From NCBI GenBank assembly GCA_034096865.1, contig JAWQFJ010001162.1, positions 74,501 through 138,500 on the forward strand: a stretch of 64,000 bases of DNA. Reading direction: 5' to 3'. Of the stretch, positions 45,130 to 57,786 are shown one piece after another. This stretch comes from Theodoxus fluviatilis (Eukaryota; Mollusca; Gastropoda; Cycloneritida; Neritidae). The notes beneath the pieces are model-generated. The model saw only the letters and a program-made list of their open reading frames with translations. It had not been told where the DNA came from and ran no database searches. The stretch's first letter is position 1, and the number at the start of each line of letters is the position of its first letter. A program made the translations under genes and the position numbers.

Positions 45130-46665
45130 CATGTACTGTAACTCAGAAAACTACTTCATGAAGCAATCATCTTGGCATTATAAGAAAATCACACCCATAC
45201 CTCTATTACTGACATGTACTGTAACTCAGAAAAGTACTTCATGAAGCAATCATCTTGGCATTATAAGACAAGAAGGGCAAAGCCCATACGACTCACATGC
45301 TTGACCTTGACCTTTATATGACCTTGAACTTCAGGTGACCTTCAAGGTCAAGGTCAAACAACTAAACCTACCAATGACATCATACACAAAGAAATGCTTT
45401 AGACATTTTTCCTACCAAAATACATGTGACCTTGACCCAAGGTCATCCAAGGTCATGCATCACAAAGCTGTTAATTCAAGACATAGGAAGCACAATGGTG
45501 CTTATTGGCACTTTCTACCATGTGATATAGTCACTTTTAGTGGTTCACTACCCCATTTTGGTCACATTTCATAAGGGTCAAAGTGACCTTGACCTTGATG
45601 ATATGTGACCAAATGTGTCTCATGATGAAAGTATAACATGTGCCCCACATAATTATTAAGTTTGAAAACAGTTATCTTCCATAGTTTCAGGTCAAGGTCA
45701 CTTCAAAATATGTATACAATCCCAACTTTGAAGAGCTCCTGTGACCTTGACCTTGAAGCAAGGTCAACCAAACTGGTATCAAAAGATAGGGCTTGCTTTG
45801 ACCTATATACCACTTGTAGCTAAGGTCGCCATTCTCAATAACGTGGGAGAAAATTGGGAAAATGTGAAAAATGACTGTTTTTGAGACCACATTTATGGCT
45901 CCTGTGACCTTGACCTTGAAGCAAGGTCAAGTCACTATGTATGTTTTTTGAGGCCTTGTCATCATACACCATCATGCCACATTTGGTGTTGATAGACTTA
46001 ATAGTCTCCGAGAAAAATCCAACGTTTAAGTTTTTTACGGACGGACGCCCGGACGGACGCCCGGACGCCCGGACGCCCGGACGGACGGACGACACGGCTC
46101 AGTACATAGACTCACTTTTGCTTCGCATGTGAGTCAAAAATCACACCCATACCTCTATTACTGACATGTACTGTAACTCAGAAAAGTACTTCATGAAGCA
46201 ATCATCTTGGCATTATAAGAAAATCACACCCATACCTCTATTACTGACATGTACTGTAACTCAGAAAAGTACTTCATGAAGCAATCATCTTGGCATTATA
46301 AGAAAATCACACCCATACCTCTATTACTGACATGTACTGTAACTCAGAAAAGTACTTCATGAAGCAATCATCTTGGCATTATAAGAAAATCACACCCATA
46401 CCTCTATTACTGACATGTACTGTAACTCAGAAAAGTACTTCATGAAGCAATCATCTTGGCATTATAAGAAAATCACACCCATACCTCTATTACTGACATG
46501 TACTGTAACTCAGAAAAGTACTTCATGAAGCAATCGTCTTGGCATTATAAGAAAATCACACCCATACCTCTATTACTGACATGTACTGTAACTCAGAAAA
46601 GTACTTCATGAAGCAATCATCTTGGCATTATAAGAAAATCACACCCATACCTCTATTACTGTATC
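45130..46665. repeat. 83-bp tandem array, about 8 units, split by a dispersed repeat
   Basis: Units (tcacacccatacctctatta ... cattataagaaaa) start at about 45189, 46141, 46224, 46307, 46390, 46473 and 46556, with partial units at both ends. They are almost identical, with one variant (atcgtct) near 46533. The nuclear-receptor-motif repeat sits inside one unit. Confidence 0.93.
45269..46136. repeat. AGGTCA-rich dispersed repeat, copy 2
   Basis: Same orientation and end points as 20365-21216. The tandem units around it give the empty site (cattataagaaaatcacacc). The insertion therefore begins close to caagaagggcaaagccc and ends at gtgagtca. The (CGGACGGACGCC)n tract is longer here. Confidence 0.87.
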
Positions 46666-47239
46666 AGGCAGGAAAGTAAGTTTAAGAAATTTAAACTAAT
46701 TTCTATGTTTTCTTGACATACTTACCAGTAGACAACTCATAGGTATATGACCTTTCACCTCGAAAAAAGATTTGCATAAATCTTCCCCACCCACGTGGCC
46801 ACCCCATAAGCCAATGAAGTGGCTTCATCCATAGCGTCATAGCCAGTGAAAGGGAGGCAACTCTCACCATTTCCCGCGCATGCGCTCAGATACCAGGGAT
46901 CTGGCCACGTGGCCTCACTTTCGACAACACACCGAGACTGGTGAAGATGCACAAAAAATGGGGAGGAGGGTGGGAAAAATAATGTTGTCTACTGGTAAGT
47001 ATGTCAAGAAAACATAGAAATTAGTTTAAATTTCTTAAAGTTTTCTATCCATACTGACCAGTAGACAACTCATAGGTATGATTACCCCAGCGGGAGGCGG
47101 GTGTGCATCCACGCAACAGAACGGACGACTAATCACCACTCAAAGGCGAACAGCCGAACCCGCCACAACCAACTTGTTGACGCCAAAGGTGTCATCCAGA
47201 CGACGGACGCGAACGTCACGCAGTTAGTGATGCGTGAAA

Positions 47240-47660
47240 ACGCAGTCACTGCGCCAGAACGCCGCCCTCATGAGATGAGCCAGCGATACATTCTTGGCAA
47301 AAGCCACAGAGGTCGCCACTTGCGAATCCCATGAGTCCTGGAAGCACCAACCGAAGGCAGCCGGTTCGCATTCCTATACGCCTCCGTGATCAAAAGACGA
47401 ATCCAGGAGGAAATGGAAGTCTTCGATATCCGCCGTGACCAATTTTCAAGGGAAGAAAAAAGCCTACGTCGGCGAAAACGACGAGACTGAGTCCTGGCCA
47501 AGTAAACTTCAGTGCACGGAGCGGACAGTTGACACAATCAGGCTCGTACGGATCGACGATAGAGTAGAGACTCTTAATCTCAATACTCTGACAGTCGGAA
47601 AGAGCACTCTGATTCTTGCAACGAAACTCCGGAACGAAAGAAAAAGGGAGCATCACGCGA
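47240..47660 (-). pseudogene. Tyrosine recombinase C-terminal remnant of element 2
   Basis: The frames contain DCVNCPLRALKF, LARTQSRRF, ISKTSISSWIRLLITEAYRN and GASRTHGIRK, homologous to the recombinase of element 1. The H-x-x-R box is present. A frameshift disrupts the sequence before the W and Tyr boxes. It is uninterrupted where element 1 has a LINE insertion. The N-terminal part is missing, replaced by array sequence. Confidence 0.7.
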
Positions 47661-47899
47661 AGAAAAGCCAGCGCACCTAGCCAAAGCTAGAGCCAAGAAT
47701 GGAACCTAACCGGACGGAAACCGGTGGAACCATACATGGCAAGCGCACAAACGGAGAAGGAACAGAAATCGAAAAACAAACACCAAGTGCCGTAAGATTT
47801 CCGCCAACCCCGATGTTCGTAGACCCCGCCTGAACCGCGATCCGTCGATCGCACAGGCGACCGCCGAGAATGCAAGGCTGTCCGAAAATGGAAACGCGC

Positions 47900-50800
47900 G
47901 TAACCCCAGCGCGAACATCATCAACGCTCGACCCGTACAGCGACCCTGGTACCACCCAGCCACCGCTCGATCGTGTCTAATTCCCGACCGGGAGGGGCAC
48001 GATCGAGCGATAGAGCAGGCATCGAGGCAAACTGACGGTGAAAACGATGCACATCCGAAGCGGATATACCTCGCTCGAGAGCAATCGTCGGATGCGCCTC
48101 TACCACCAGAGAAGCGTCAACATCCGATGTGGCTGGATAGAACGCACCACCCACATCAGACTGGGACGCGTAGCCGATGCATGAGGAGGGAGAGGGCCGA
48201 AACACGACGCCCGGAACCGACCGATGCCCCGTGACCCCGTGTAAGGAAAAACACGGGAGGCGGCAAAGGACGAGCTCCGGAAGGCAGCCGGTCGGATTGC
48301 CATCGCAAACGCCCAGAGTCTGCAGACCCATGGGCGCGACGATCAGAACCCCGTACCGGACAGAGCGATCGCGAATCAGAGTCGGACAAATCACGACGGA
48401 GATAGAGTCGAGACTCAACGCGCCGCCAACGCAGAGAATCCCGATAAGCACGAACGGGAGAATCCGAGACAGAGAGAAGATCGCGATCTGACATGCGATC
48501 GACCGATCCCCGTAGACCGGAGATAGTACACTGATCGAAAACGCAAATCAAGCGATCGTCAGGCACGTATCGCCAAGGGCGAGAATCTCACGTCACAACA
48601 AGTGATCGCTGAGACGCCATTATCCACTGAGCGGGACAGAACGCCCCAAACACAAGGCAGCATGCCGATCGAGCCAACGGGGCATAGCCTCCGTGCCATC
48701 GAACGCAACGTTCTGCCGGCACCGTGACCGACGCCTGGACGGCACGATGCACGGAACGGGAGAATCAGAGCCAAAGTGAAGATCGCGAGCTGACATGCGA
48801 TCGACCGACCCCCGAGGCCTGAGACAGTGTGCTGATCGAAACGCAAACACAAGCGAACGGTAGGCACACACCGCCGATGGCGAGAAGCTCGCGGAAAACA
48901 CGCGATCGCGGAGACGCCAATGACGCAGGCTGATCAACTGTCCGGAAAACCTCGGAGCGATCAATCAGCACCGCGCGTCCTGGAAAGAGACGCCCATCAA
49001 CAGCTCGAGCGTGTCGAGCAACCGACAAGGACGAGCACGATCGAGCAATAGATCAGGCAAGCGTCGTGAAAGCATTCGAGGACGCTGGGCAGACCGCCAA
49101 GACCAAACCTCTGCGCGGTCGACAGCAACACCTCGCCGGACGCGCTGATCGTCACGATCCACTGATCGAGGAACAGAACGCCCGGAAAACCAAGCAGCAT
49201 GTTGATCGAGCCAACGGGGCATCGCCACCGGGAATCGATCGCAACGCTCTGCCGGTACTGTGACCGACGCCTGGACGGCACGACGTACGGAACGGGAGAA
49301 TCAGAGTCAAAGGGAAGATCGCGATCCGACAAGCGATCTACCGACCCCCTAGACCTGAGACAGAGTGCAGATCGAAAAGCAAAAGCAAGCGATCGTCAGG
49401 CACACACTGCCGAGGGCGAGAAACCCGCGCAAAAACACGTGCTCGCGGAGACGCCAAGGACTGGGGGCGATCATCAGCACCGCGCGTGCCGTGAATGGAC
49501 CCCCGCCCAACACCATCTACCGCTCGATCGTGTCGAGACTCCCGATAAGGATGATCACGATCGAGTAATAGACCAGGCAATCGTCGTGAAGACAAAAGCG
49601 GCCGCTGATCAGACCGCCAAGCCAAAGACTGTGCGCGGTCGATAGCAACGCCACACCGTTCGCGCTGATCGCCACGATCGCCAGATCGAGTGACAGAACG
49701 CCCGTAAGACAAAGCAGCCTGCTGATCGAACCAACCGGGCAAAGACGCCGTGGAATCGATGGCAACGCTCTGCCTGTCACGATGTGCGGAACGATCGGCG
49801 GATCGTCCGACAGCCAAGGCAGCATGTTGATCGAACCAGACGGGCATATCCTCTGTGCGGTCGATCGCAACGCATCGCCTATATCTGGACCCTCTCCCAG
49901 CACGATCGATTGAACGATCCTCTGATCGCCAGTGACCCAAGGCAGCGTGCTGATGGGATCGTGCGGCCGAAGCCTCGCGTTGATCGATAGCAACGTCGTG
50001 CCGATATCGCGACGCGTGTCGGATAAGATCGATTGGACGACCCGGAGAAGGCCAGGAAACCGAGGCAACCTGCGGAGCAGATCGCAAGGTTAGAGCCCCC
50101 GTGCGATCGAGAGCCGTGGACGGAAACGATCGGCTGAACGTCCGAACCCAAGGCATCTGATCGCCAGTGACCCAAGGCAGCGTGCTGATCGAATCGAGCG
50201 GCCGAAGCCTCGCTTTGATCGATAGCAACGCTTTGCCGAGATCGCGACTGTGTCGGATATGATCGACTGGGCGACCATGAGAAGGCCAGGAAGCCGAGGA
50301 CGGAACGATCGGCTGATCGTCCGAACCAAGGCAGCATGCGGATCGAACCAGACGGGCAGAGCCTCCGTGCGGTCGATCGCAACACATCGCCCGTATCCCG
50401 ACCCCTTCCCATCACGATCGATCAAGTGATCATCGGATGGCCAGTAACCCAAGGCAGCGTGCTGAACGGATCGTGCGGCCGCAGCCTAGCGTTGATCGAT
50501 AGCGACGCTCTGCCTATATCGCGACGCGTGTCGGATAGGATAGACTGGACGATGAACGGAACGATCGGCTGATCGTCCGAAAACGAAGGCAGCATGCGGA
50601 TCGAACCAGACGGGCAGAGCCTCCGTGCGGTCGATCGCAACACATCGCCCGTATCCCGACCCCCTCCCATCACGATCGATCAAGTGATCATCGGATCGCC
50701 AGTAACCCAAGGCAGCGTGCTGAACGAAACGTGCGGCCGCAGCCTAGCGTCGATCGATAGCAACGTTTTGCCTATATCACGACGCGTGTCGGATATGATC

Positions 50801-50900
50801 TACTGGGCGACCATGGGAAGGCCAGGAAACCGAGGCCACATGCGGATCAGATCGCACGGGCAGAGCTCCCGTGCGATCGATAGCTGCGCCCATCCCACCG
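47900..50900. repeat. CGATCG-rich degenerate array, roughly 257-bp period
   Basis: The motif ggcagcatgcggatcgaacc recurs at about 49819, 50331 and 50589 (spacing about 256-258), with related units near 50067 and 50841. ggcagcgtgctga recurs at about 49941, 50176, 50453 and 50711. Diverged units with a longer spacing (about 540) lie at 48655 and 49195. Many frames on both strands are open (up to 349 codons), but the period is not a multiple of three. They are best explained by CpG-rich, stop-poor repeats. Confidence 0.75.
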
Positions 50901-51726
50901 AGGGACTCGTCACCGCCGCGACTTACCTCCGAAGGAGAAACCGAATGGTGCGAAGCCACACTCTGGGAAGCTGAAAGAAAGGCAGCCGCAGACAAATTCA
51001 CCAAACATGCAGCAGCCGCCTGGGGACCCAGAACTGGCTCCGAAAAACTCCGCCGGAGCCAGCCGCCCTAGACAGAGTGTCCGATAAGGAAGAGATGTCG
51101 AGAGAAGGAACTTTTTCCGACACCTCCACCCCCATACACGCTGAGGAAGAGGCCGAACGAGTTAACTCGAACCCGACCTCGACCTCTTACCTGTTGAAGA
51201 GGAAGGAGGAATAGACAAACCACCCTTCCCCTTCGAAACAGAGCCGCGCTCGCGTACCCGCACTTCCTCCGTACCCTGAAGCGGGTGCGGAAGGCGCGCC
51301 GCCATGATGCCAAAATGGCGAACAAAATGGCGGGCGGCCCAGCGTCAAAACGACGCAAGCCGTAGCAAGAACGCGCACGCAGCACCACACGTTGCAACCA
51401 GCGAAACACGCCCACAACGTACCTAGCCGAAGCTAGCAACAACAGACAACAAATATAACTGAACCGAACCGTGCCTGAGGCAACCGGCGGGAACAGAATT
51501 TGAAGCAAAACGAATTAAACAGAAATTCGAAACAACGGCGAGGGCCGCAGAAGTATGTGTACTTCCCCACAGCCAACGTCGCCACGGCCGACAGCAAATC
51601 CTAGAAAGTCCGCACACAAGTGAAGACTGGAGGAAAACCAAAGTACATCCATGCACTCCAGTCGAAAAGTCGAAAGTGAGGCCACGTGGCCAGATCCCTG
51701 GTATCTGAGCGCATGCGCGGGAAATG

Positions 51727-51744
51727 NNNNNNNNNNNNNNNNNN
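51727..51744. other. Assembly gap (18 N)
   Basis: A run of N at the point where the inverted right end of element 2 would complete. Adjacency of the two sides is not guaranteed. Confidence 0.99.
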
Positions 51745-52820
51745 CCGTACTTGGCCATGATCTTCCACAGGCCCTCTCTACTAACGGTGTCAAACGCCTT
51801 GGTCAGGTCAACATAGGTGGAGAACAAGTCGGAGTTCTGCTCCTGACATTTCTCTTGCAGCTGCCTGGCAGCGAACACCATGTCGATGGTTCCTCGTTCT
51901 TTTCGGAATCCACACTGACTTTCAGGCAGGAGTCCTTGGTCAAGGTGGGCTGTGAGGCGGTTGAGCAGGATTCTGGCAAGGATCTTTCCTGCGATAGAAA
52001 GCAGTGATATGCCTCTATGGTTGTCACAAGCCTGTCTATTTCCTTTTCGCTTATAGAGATGTATAATGGAGGCATCTTTGAAATCCTGCGGAATCGTCTC
52101 TTGCTCCCACGTCAAGAGAAACAGCTGGTGGAGCCTTTCAGTCAGGGCTGTTCCCCCCTCCTTGTAGACCTCAGCTGGTATGGCATCTGAACCAGGTGCT
52201 TTGCCACTGGAGAGAAGACAAATTGCTTTCTGGGTCTCAAGCAAGGATGGGGGGTCATCCAGTGCTTCGTTGGTGGGCACTTGTGGGAGACGATTGATGG
52301 CTTCTTCGTTGATTGTCGAAGGGCGATTTAGGATGTTGTCGAAATGTTCGGCCCACCTCTCCAAGATCTTCTCTTTGTCTGTGATGAGTATGTTACCGTC
52401 TGCGCTGAGGAGGGGGTTTGATCCTGAGGACGTGGAGCCATACACTTCTTTCAAGGCGTTGTAGAAGTTCTTATAGTCATGCCTGTCTGCATATCCTTGG
52501 ATCTCGTCGGCTTTGTTGCTGAGCCAATTGTCCTGCATCTGACGGAGCTTTTGCTGTACAGTTCTGCGTATGTTGTAGAACGCATCTCTCCTTGCCGTGG
52601 ACTTGGGGTAATTGAGGCAAGCTTGGTGGAGGTGGTGTTTCTCATCCAGTAACTGCTTGATGTCTTCGCAGTTCTCATCAAACCAGTCCTTGTGTTTCCT
52701 GGTCTGGGGCCCCAGGGTCTCTGTAGCTGTGGTGTAAATCAGCTCTCTGAGTGATGCCCAATTTGCCTCTACATTCTGGTTGTCCGGAGAGGTGGATTTC
52801 AAGCGCTCTTCCAGAGCCAT
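51745..52820 (-). mobile_element. RTE-like LINE, RT N-terminal half, cut by gap
   Basis: One open minus frame reads WFDENCEDIKQLLDEKHHLH, SSGKAPGSDAIPAEVYKEGG, IPQDFKDASIIHLYKRKGNR and NHRGISLLSIAGKILARILL. ESQCGFRKERGTIDMVFAAR and TYVDLTKAFDTVSREGLWKI follow. These are RT motifs 0-A of RTE-type elements, with the first catalytic Asp (YVDLTKAFD). It runs into the gap before the ADD box. There is no stop in about 358 codons, so this half is well preserved. Confidence 0.88.
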
Positions 52821-52829
52821 AACAACCGC

Positions 52830-53130
52830 AACAAATCGGTTAAAATGCTGTGGCAGGGCTTCCTACTTAATGAAAAACTTGACAGAAACACAAAGACATC
52901 TGATCACAGCTGTAACTCAATAGAAACCTTTAAAATAAATTTAATTTTACTCACAATAAACTGTGACAATCTGATCAACAGTGGAATCCATTGCCACAAA
53001 GACTCGCCGGAAGTGAGCTACTCAGTCAGTCGAGAGGCTGACCTTTGGCAGAACTCTCTAATGGGCTGAAAGAGCCCGTGACCTAAAGACGCGCATCCAT
53101 TTAGATACAGGTCCGTGGTTCAACATTACA
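52830..53130. other. No gene recognised
   Basis: Short unique interval between the RTE-like LINE and a microsatellite. Confidence 0.4.
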
Positions 53131-53136
53131 CCAAAG

Positions 53137-53351
<215 letters not shown>

Positions 53352-53522
53352 GAGGCACGACGGCAACCGAGGAACACGATGGACAGGACGGACAGACCGC
53401 ACACCCGTTCCTACGCCAGAGCCGCAGCCAGCGACCACACTGCCAGATAGGAAGCAGGCCGAAGCCCAGCCAACTGCCCCGAGGTCTGTGCCGAGTCTGT
53501 CTCTGGTTCCAATTCCTTTTTT

Positions 53523-54040
53523 TTGTTATCATGGAACGTAGATGGATTATGGTCCAAATTTGATGATCCGGACTTTATCAGTAATTTGGAGAAGTTTTCT
53601 TTTGTTTGTCTCTGCGAAACGTTCACCCAGTATTTTGATCCTGCTTTGTGTTTAGCGTCTTTCGATGCGTACATTGCCCCTGCAAAAAAGTTGTCAGCTC
53701 GAGGAAGGCCCTCAGGAGGGGTTCTTTGTTTAGTAAAGAAAAAGCTGCGAAAGTATATTAGCCAAATACATTGTTCTTTTGATAACATCGTGGTTTTTAA
53801 AATGCAAAGGTCACTGTTCCGTATGGATAAGGATATCTTGGTTTTTTGTACGTATGTACCACCCTCTGGCTCCCCATACTATGAAACTGCGGACGATTCG
53901 AATGGTATACGACTACTAGAGAAATGCGTGCTAGATATCTGTAGTAAGCACGATGATTGTGCACTTTTGCTGTGTGGAGACTTTAACGCTAGAACAGCGA
54001 ATTATAACACAATTGACTGTGAAACATTTTTGATGTTAGA
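53523..54040 (+). pseudogene. LINE APE-type endonuclease region
   Basis: It begins LSWNVDGLWSKFDDPDFISN, the N-terminal Asn motif of APE endonucleases. FVCLCETF (Glu) and LLLCGDFNARTANYN (GDFN) follow. The matching continuation with SSSDHVV (terminal Ser-Asp-His) is in another frame from about 54060, so a frameshift splits the domain. Confidence 0.8.
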
Positions 54041-54103
54041 ACAGATATTCTGGCGGAGACGCGATCTTCCAGTGACCACGTCGTTAACAAATATGGTCAT
54101 TCT

Positions 54104-56090
54104 TTGCTGTCCTTCTGTAATGCCTTTGTTTTGTCCAATTTGAATGGCTCGGTAGACGGACCACTATCGGGTATGTTTACATTTGTCTCATCGAGCGGAA
54201 GCAGTGTTATAGACTACTTCATAGTCTCTAGGGATTTGCACAAACTGTGTCGGTCTTTTAATATTGTAGAGACTGTTGTCTCTCCCCATATGTGCTTAGA
54301 ATTGTGTTTGTGCGCCTGTATATCCAGCCCCTGTAATGAAAATCCTGCATTGTCATACAGTTGGATTGCCTGGGATGAAGTTTTTGTGGATGAATATGTG
54401 GAAAATTATGATAGGATTATGAGAGATGACAAAGTTGATGAGTACATGTTGGGTCCATCAATTAATGTGGATGTTGCGACAGATACTTTGACCTCATGCT
54501 ATGTACACGCGGCAGATTTTATGCGGAAAACTGTACACAGACAACGGAGAAATTGTAACTCGGAATTGCGGTGGTTTGACAAAGAGTGCCATATAGCTAG
54601 GAAAAAGAGCAGAAAATTGTTGCGGAGATACTTACATTCTCGACAGACTGAAGATAGATTTCGGTATTTGAAAAGCAGGCAGGAGTACAAACATTTAGTT
54701 AGGACAAAGAAGCAAGCATTTGCAGATTTCTTGAATTCCTTTTTAAACAATAATATCAATGATAGTGTCAATTTTTGGAAAGCATGTAGACGAATATCAT
54801 GTAAGACATACGTGGAGAATAACATATCGATGGAAGCATGGCACACACATTTTGCTAATTTATTTGCAGTTCAGTGTGCTTCCAGAACCGACTTTGTTCA
54901 TCAATATCCAATTCCTGTGCTTGATGATTATTGCATGCTTAATGCTCCTATAACTACCAGTGAAATCACTAATGCGTTGGCTCAATTAAAAACTGGTAAA
55001 GCGTGCGGCCCAGATGAAATTATCGGTGAAATGCTGAAATCCGCAAATTCCTGCTTGACTCACTTGTTACGGCTGTTTAATGAAATTTTTTATAAAGGGG
55101 CTTTCCCCATATCCTGGTCTAAATCATTTATTGTACCATTATTCAAATGTGGTGACAAAGAGTCACCTGACAATTATCGTGGCATTGCATTGACCAGTGT
55201 TTTTGGTAAGGTGTTTGCTCATATATTGAATGACAGATTACAAAACTGGGCAGATGAACATAGACTGTTGCGAGAAGAACAGGCGGGCTTTAGGAAGGGA
55301 TATTCCACTGTGGACAACATGTTTGTTTTGTGTAACATCATTAAGAAGCGTCTAGTTGCACGTAAGAAATTGTACTTGGGGTTTATCGATTTTAAAAAGG
55401 CATTCGACACGGTCAATAGGCAGGTTTTGTGGTCAATACTGGAAAGGAATGGAATTAGGGGGAAATTACTGCATGCTTTGAAGGAAATGTACAAATCCGT
55501 GCAGTATTGCGTAAGAGGAAGTCGGGGTCAAGGTCAATCTCAGTTTTTCGACAGTTTTGTGGGGTTGAAGCAGGGCTGTAAATTAAGTCCACTTTTGTTC
55601 TCATACTTAATTAACTCTCTTGCTGACGAGGTCATTGACAACGCTAAACACGGTATCCAGCTCATACCAAACACGCCAGACATATGTATTCTTTTGTTTG
55701 CGGATGATATAGTTCTTTTGTCTGACACTGTGATTGGCCTGCAGAACCAGCTCAACGTCCTTAAAAAGGCTGCAGATAGACTGGGACTAGTGGTGAATAT
55801 CCAGAAGTCGAAAGTGATGATAAATCGACTAGGGGGTTATGTGGCAACCCATGAAAAGTGGTACTTGGGTGATGAACAGTTAGAGATTGTAAACGAGTAC
55901 AAGTACTTGGGAAATGTGATAACAACCAAACTAGCATCCAGTAGTACTCAAGTCGATCTTGCAAACAGAGCAAAGGCAGGACTTGCTCTACTACATAGAT
56001 CACTAAAGAAAATCCCGCACATTACTCCCGATGTATATTTCAAATTGTTCGATGCTCAGATCCAACCAATTTTGCGGTATGGAGCTGAGA
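54104..56090 (+). pseudogene. LINE reverse transcriptase
   Basis: An open frame of about 660 codons. RT signatures in order are LKTGKACGPDEIIGEMLKSA, FPISWSKSFIVPLFKCGDKE, DNYRGIALTSVFGKVFAHIL, REEQAGFRKGYSTVDNMFVL and LYLGFIDFKKAFDTVNRQVL (Asp). VGLKQGCKLSPLLFSYLINS and LLFADDIVLLSDTVIG (the ADD box) follow. All three catalytic Asp positions look intact. The frame ends within the nested fragment after LRYGAEI. Confidence 0.88.
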
Positions 56091-56479
56091 TCCTTTCACT
56101 TTCAAGCACCTTCTATCTGGAATGCTCTGCCGTCATCTCTCCGTGGCATCACTTCTCTTCCTTCCTTCAAATCTAACCTCAAGACTCATTTTTTCCGTAA
56201 AGCTTTTTCAGTGTAGTGCCCCTAGGGCCTGACTGCTTCCTGAGAACCGTTAGTGCATTGTACATATCTGTATAAACTGTTTTTTTTTCGTCTGTATGAA
56301 TGTTGACTGAATGTCTGGTTTGTGTTGCTGTGCTGTTTTATATCATCTGCTTTTCATCTTTGTCTCTCTTACCTTGATGTATATTACTTTCATTTACATT
56401 CTTATTGTCTTTTTATTTCTTTTTTTTTAAAGGCGCTTTGAGTCTCACTGTGTGGGAGTATTGCGCGGTATAAAAGTGA

Positions 56480-56565
<86 letters not shown>
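56088..56565 (+). mobile_element. L2-like LINE 3' fragment nested in the RT frame
   Basis: It reads FHFQAPSIWNALPSSLRGIT then FKSNLKTHFFRKAF. The 3' signature ggcgctttgagtctcactgt ... gcgcggtataaaagtg and about 30 ATT units follow. The host frame resumes at VWGIDECSKIES (56566). No clear TSD was visible. Confidence 0.85.
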
Positions 56566-57381
56566 GTGTGGGGTATTGACGAATGTAGCAAAATAGAAAG
56601 TGTCCACTTGTTAGCCTTAAAATATTTCTTGAATGTTTCATCTCGTACCCCAAATATGATGGCTTATGGCGAGACGGGTCGTTATCCTTTATATGTGAAT
56701 GCCATAATTAGGTGTGTAAAATACTGGTTGAAAATCATGAGTATGGAGGAATACAGACTTCCTCGTCGAGTATATGAGATGATGCAACGTAGCGGACATG
56801 TTTCATCATGGTCTTCTGGTATCAAGAAAATTTTAATCGAACATGATTTTGGACACGCATGGGATCGACAAACTGTTGCAAACGAGCTCTCATTTCTGAA
56901 TATGCTAAAAGAAAAGTTAGTGAATAAGTTTCGTCGGGAATGGCGAACAAATCTAGAAGAAAGTAGTAGATTTGTATTGTACAGGGAGATAAAAAATGTA
57001 CTCAAGCCAGAATGTTATCTGCATGCCATTGACAAGAAGGCATTCAAGAATGTATACGCGCGCTTTCGTATGGGTATTAGCGATTTGTTTACTCATAGAT
57101 TCAGATACAGTTCTGGGCCATCACAAACCCTCTGACCATTATGTAGAGAGAAAGATGAGGATGAAATTCACTTTGTTTTGGAATGTCCTACTTTATCTGA
57201 TATTCGTCAGCAATATATCATGGTATGTCTTGAAGGAAGCCCTCGGAATGATCTTGTCACCCTGTTTTCAGCAGAGAGTCCATCTGTGGTCAGACCAGTA
57301 AGTGTTTTCTTGCTGAAGGCTTTCAAGAGAAGATCCGAGGCACTAGACTCTGTCGAGTCTGACAGTTTCTACTTTGATTAG
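56566..57381 (+). pseudogene. LINE C-terminal region with finger
   Basis: It continues VWGIDECSKIESVHLLALKY, YGETGRYPLYVNAIIRCVKY and WLKIMSMEEYRLP. A TGA at 57133-57135 stands where a Cys of the C-P-L-C finger is expected. The same frame continues PLCREKDEDEIHFVLECPTL to the end at 57381. The related LINE at 22.5 kb retains CPFC at this place. Confidence 0.8.
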
Positions 57382-57505
57382 CTAGTTATTGGTAACACTG
57401 TCTCGGGACAGTAATTGATTTGAAATTGTAATATAATTGTGCTACGAGATACTGTAAACTCCTTTGAAATGGGCCGGTGGCCTGATCAAATAAACTTTTC
57501 GTTCG

Positions 57506-57786
<281 letters not shown>

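Larger units (their letters stand above)
46683..51726 (-). mobile_element. DIRS-like tyrosine-recombinase element 2, cut by assembly gap
   Basis: The left end has the same module as element 1. Two perfect 54-bp inverted segments (46683-46736, 46984-47037) enclose about 247 bp. 46868-46925 is the exact reverse complement of 51669-51726, after which the gap begins, so the right arm is incomplete. Inside are recombinase remnants (47240-47660) and a long CGATCG-rich array. No Gag or RT was seen. Confidence 0.72.

Noticed and set aside
45130..46665. CRISPR-like array
   Set aside because: Units are near-identical head-to-tail 83-bp repeats without unique spacers in a eukaryotic genome.
49338..50387. 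349-codon minus frame and several other long frames in the CGATCG-rich array
   Set aside because: Frames are open on both strands, the repeat period is not a multiple of three, and no domain is visible. Composition explains the openness.
51423..52820. Long 465-codon minus frame crossing the N-run
   Set aside because: The frame passes through the assembly gap. The left part is DIRS-like element sequence and the right part is RTE reverse transcriptase, so the fusion is an artefact.
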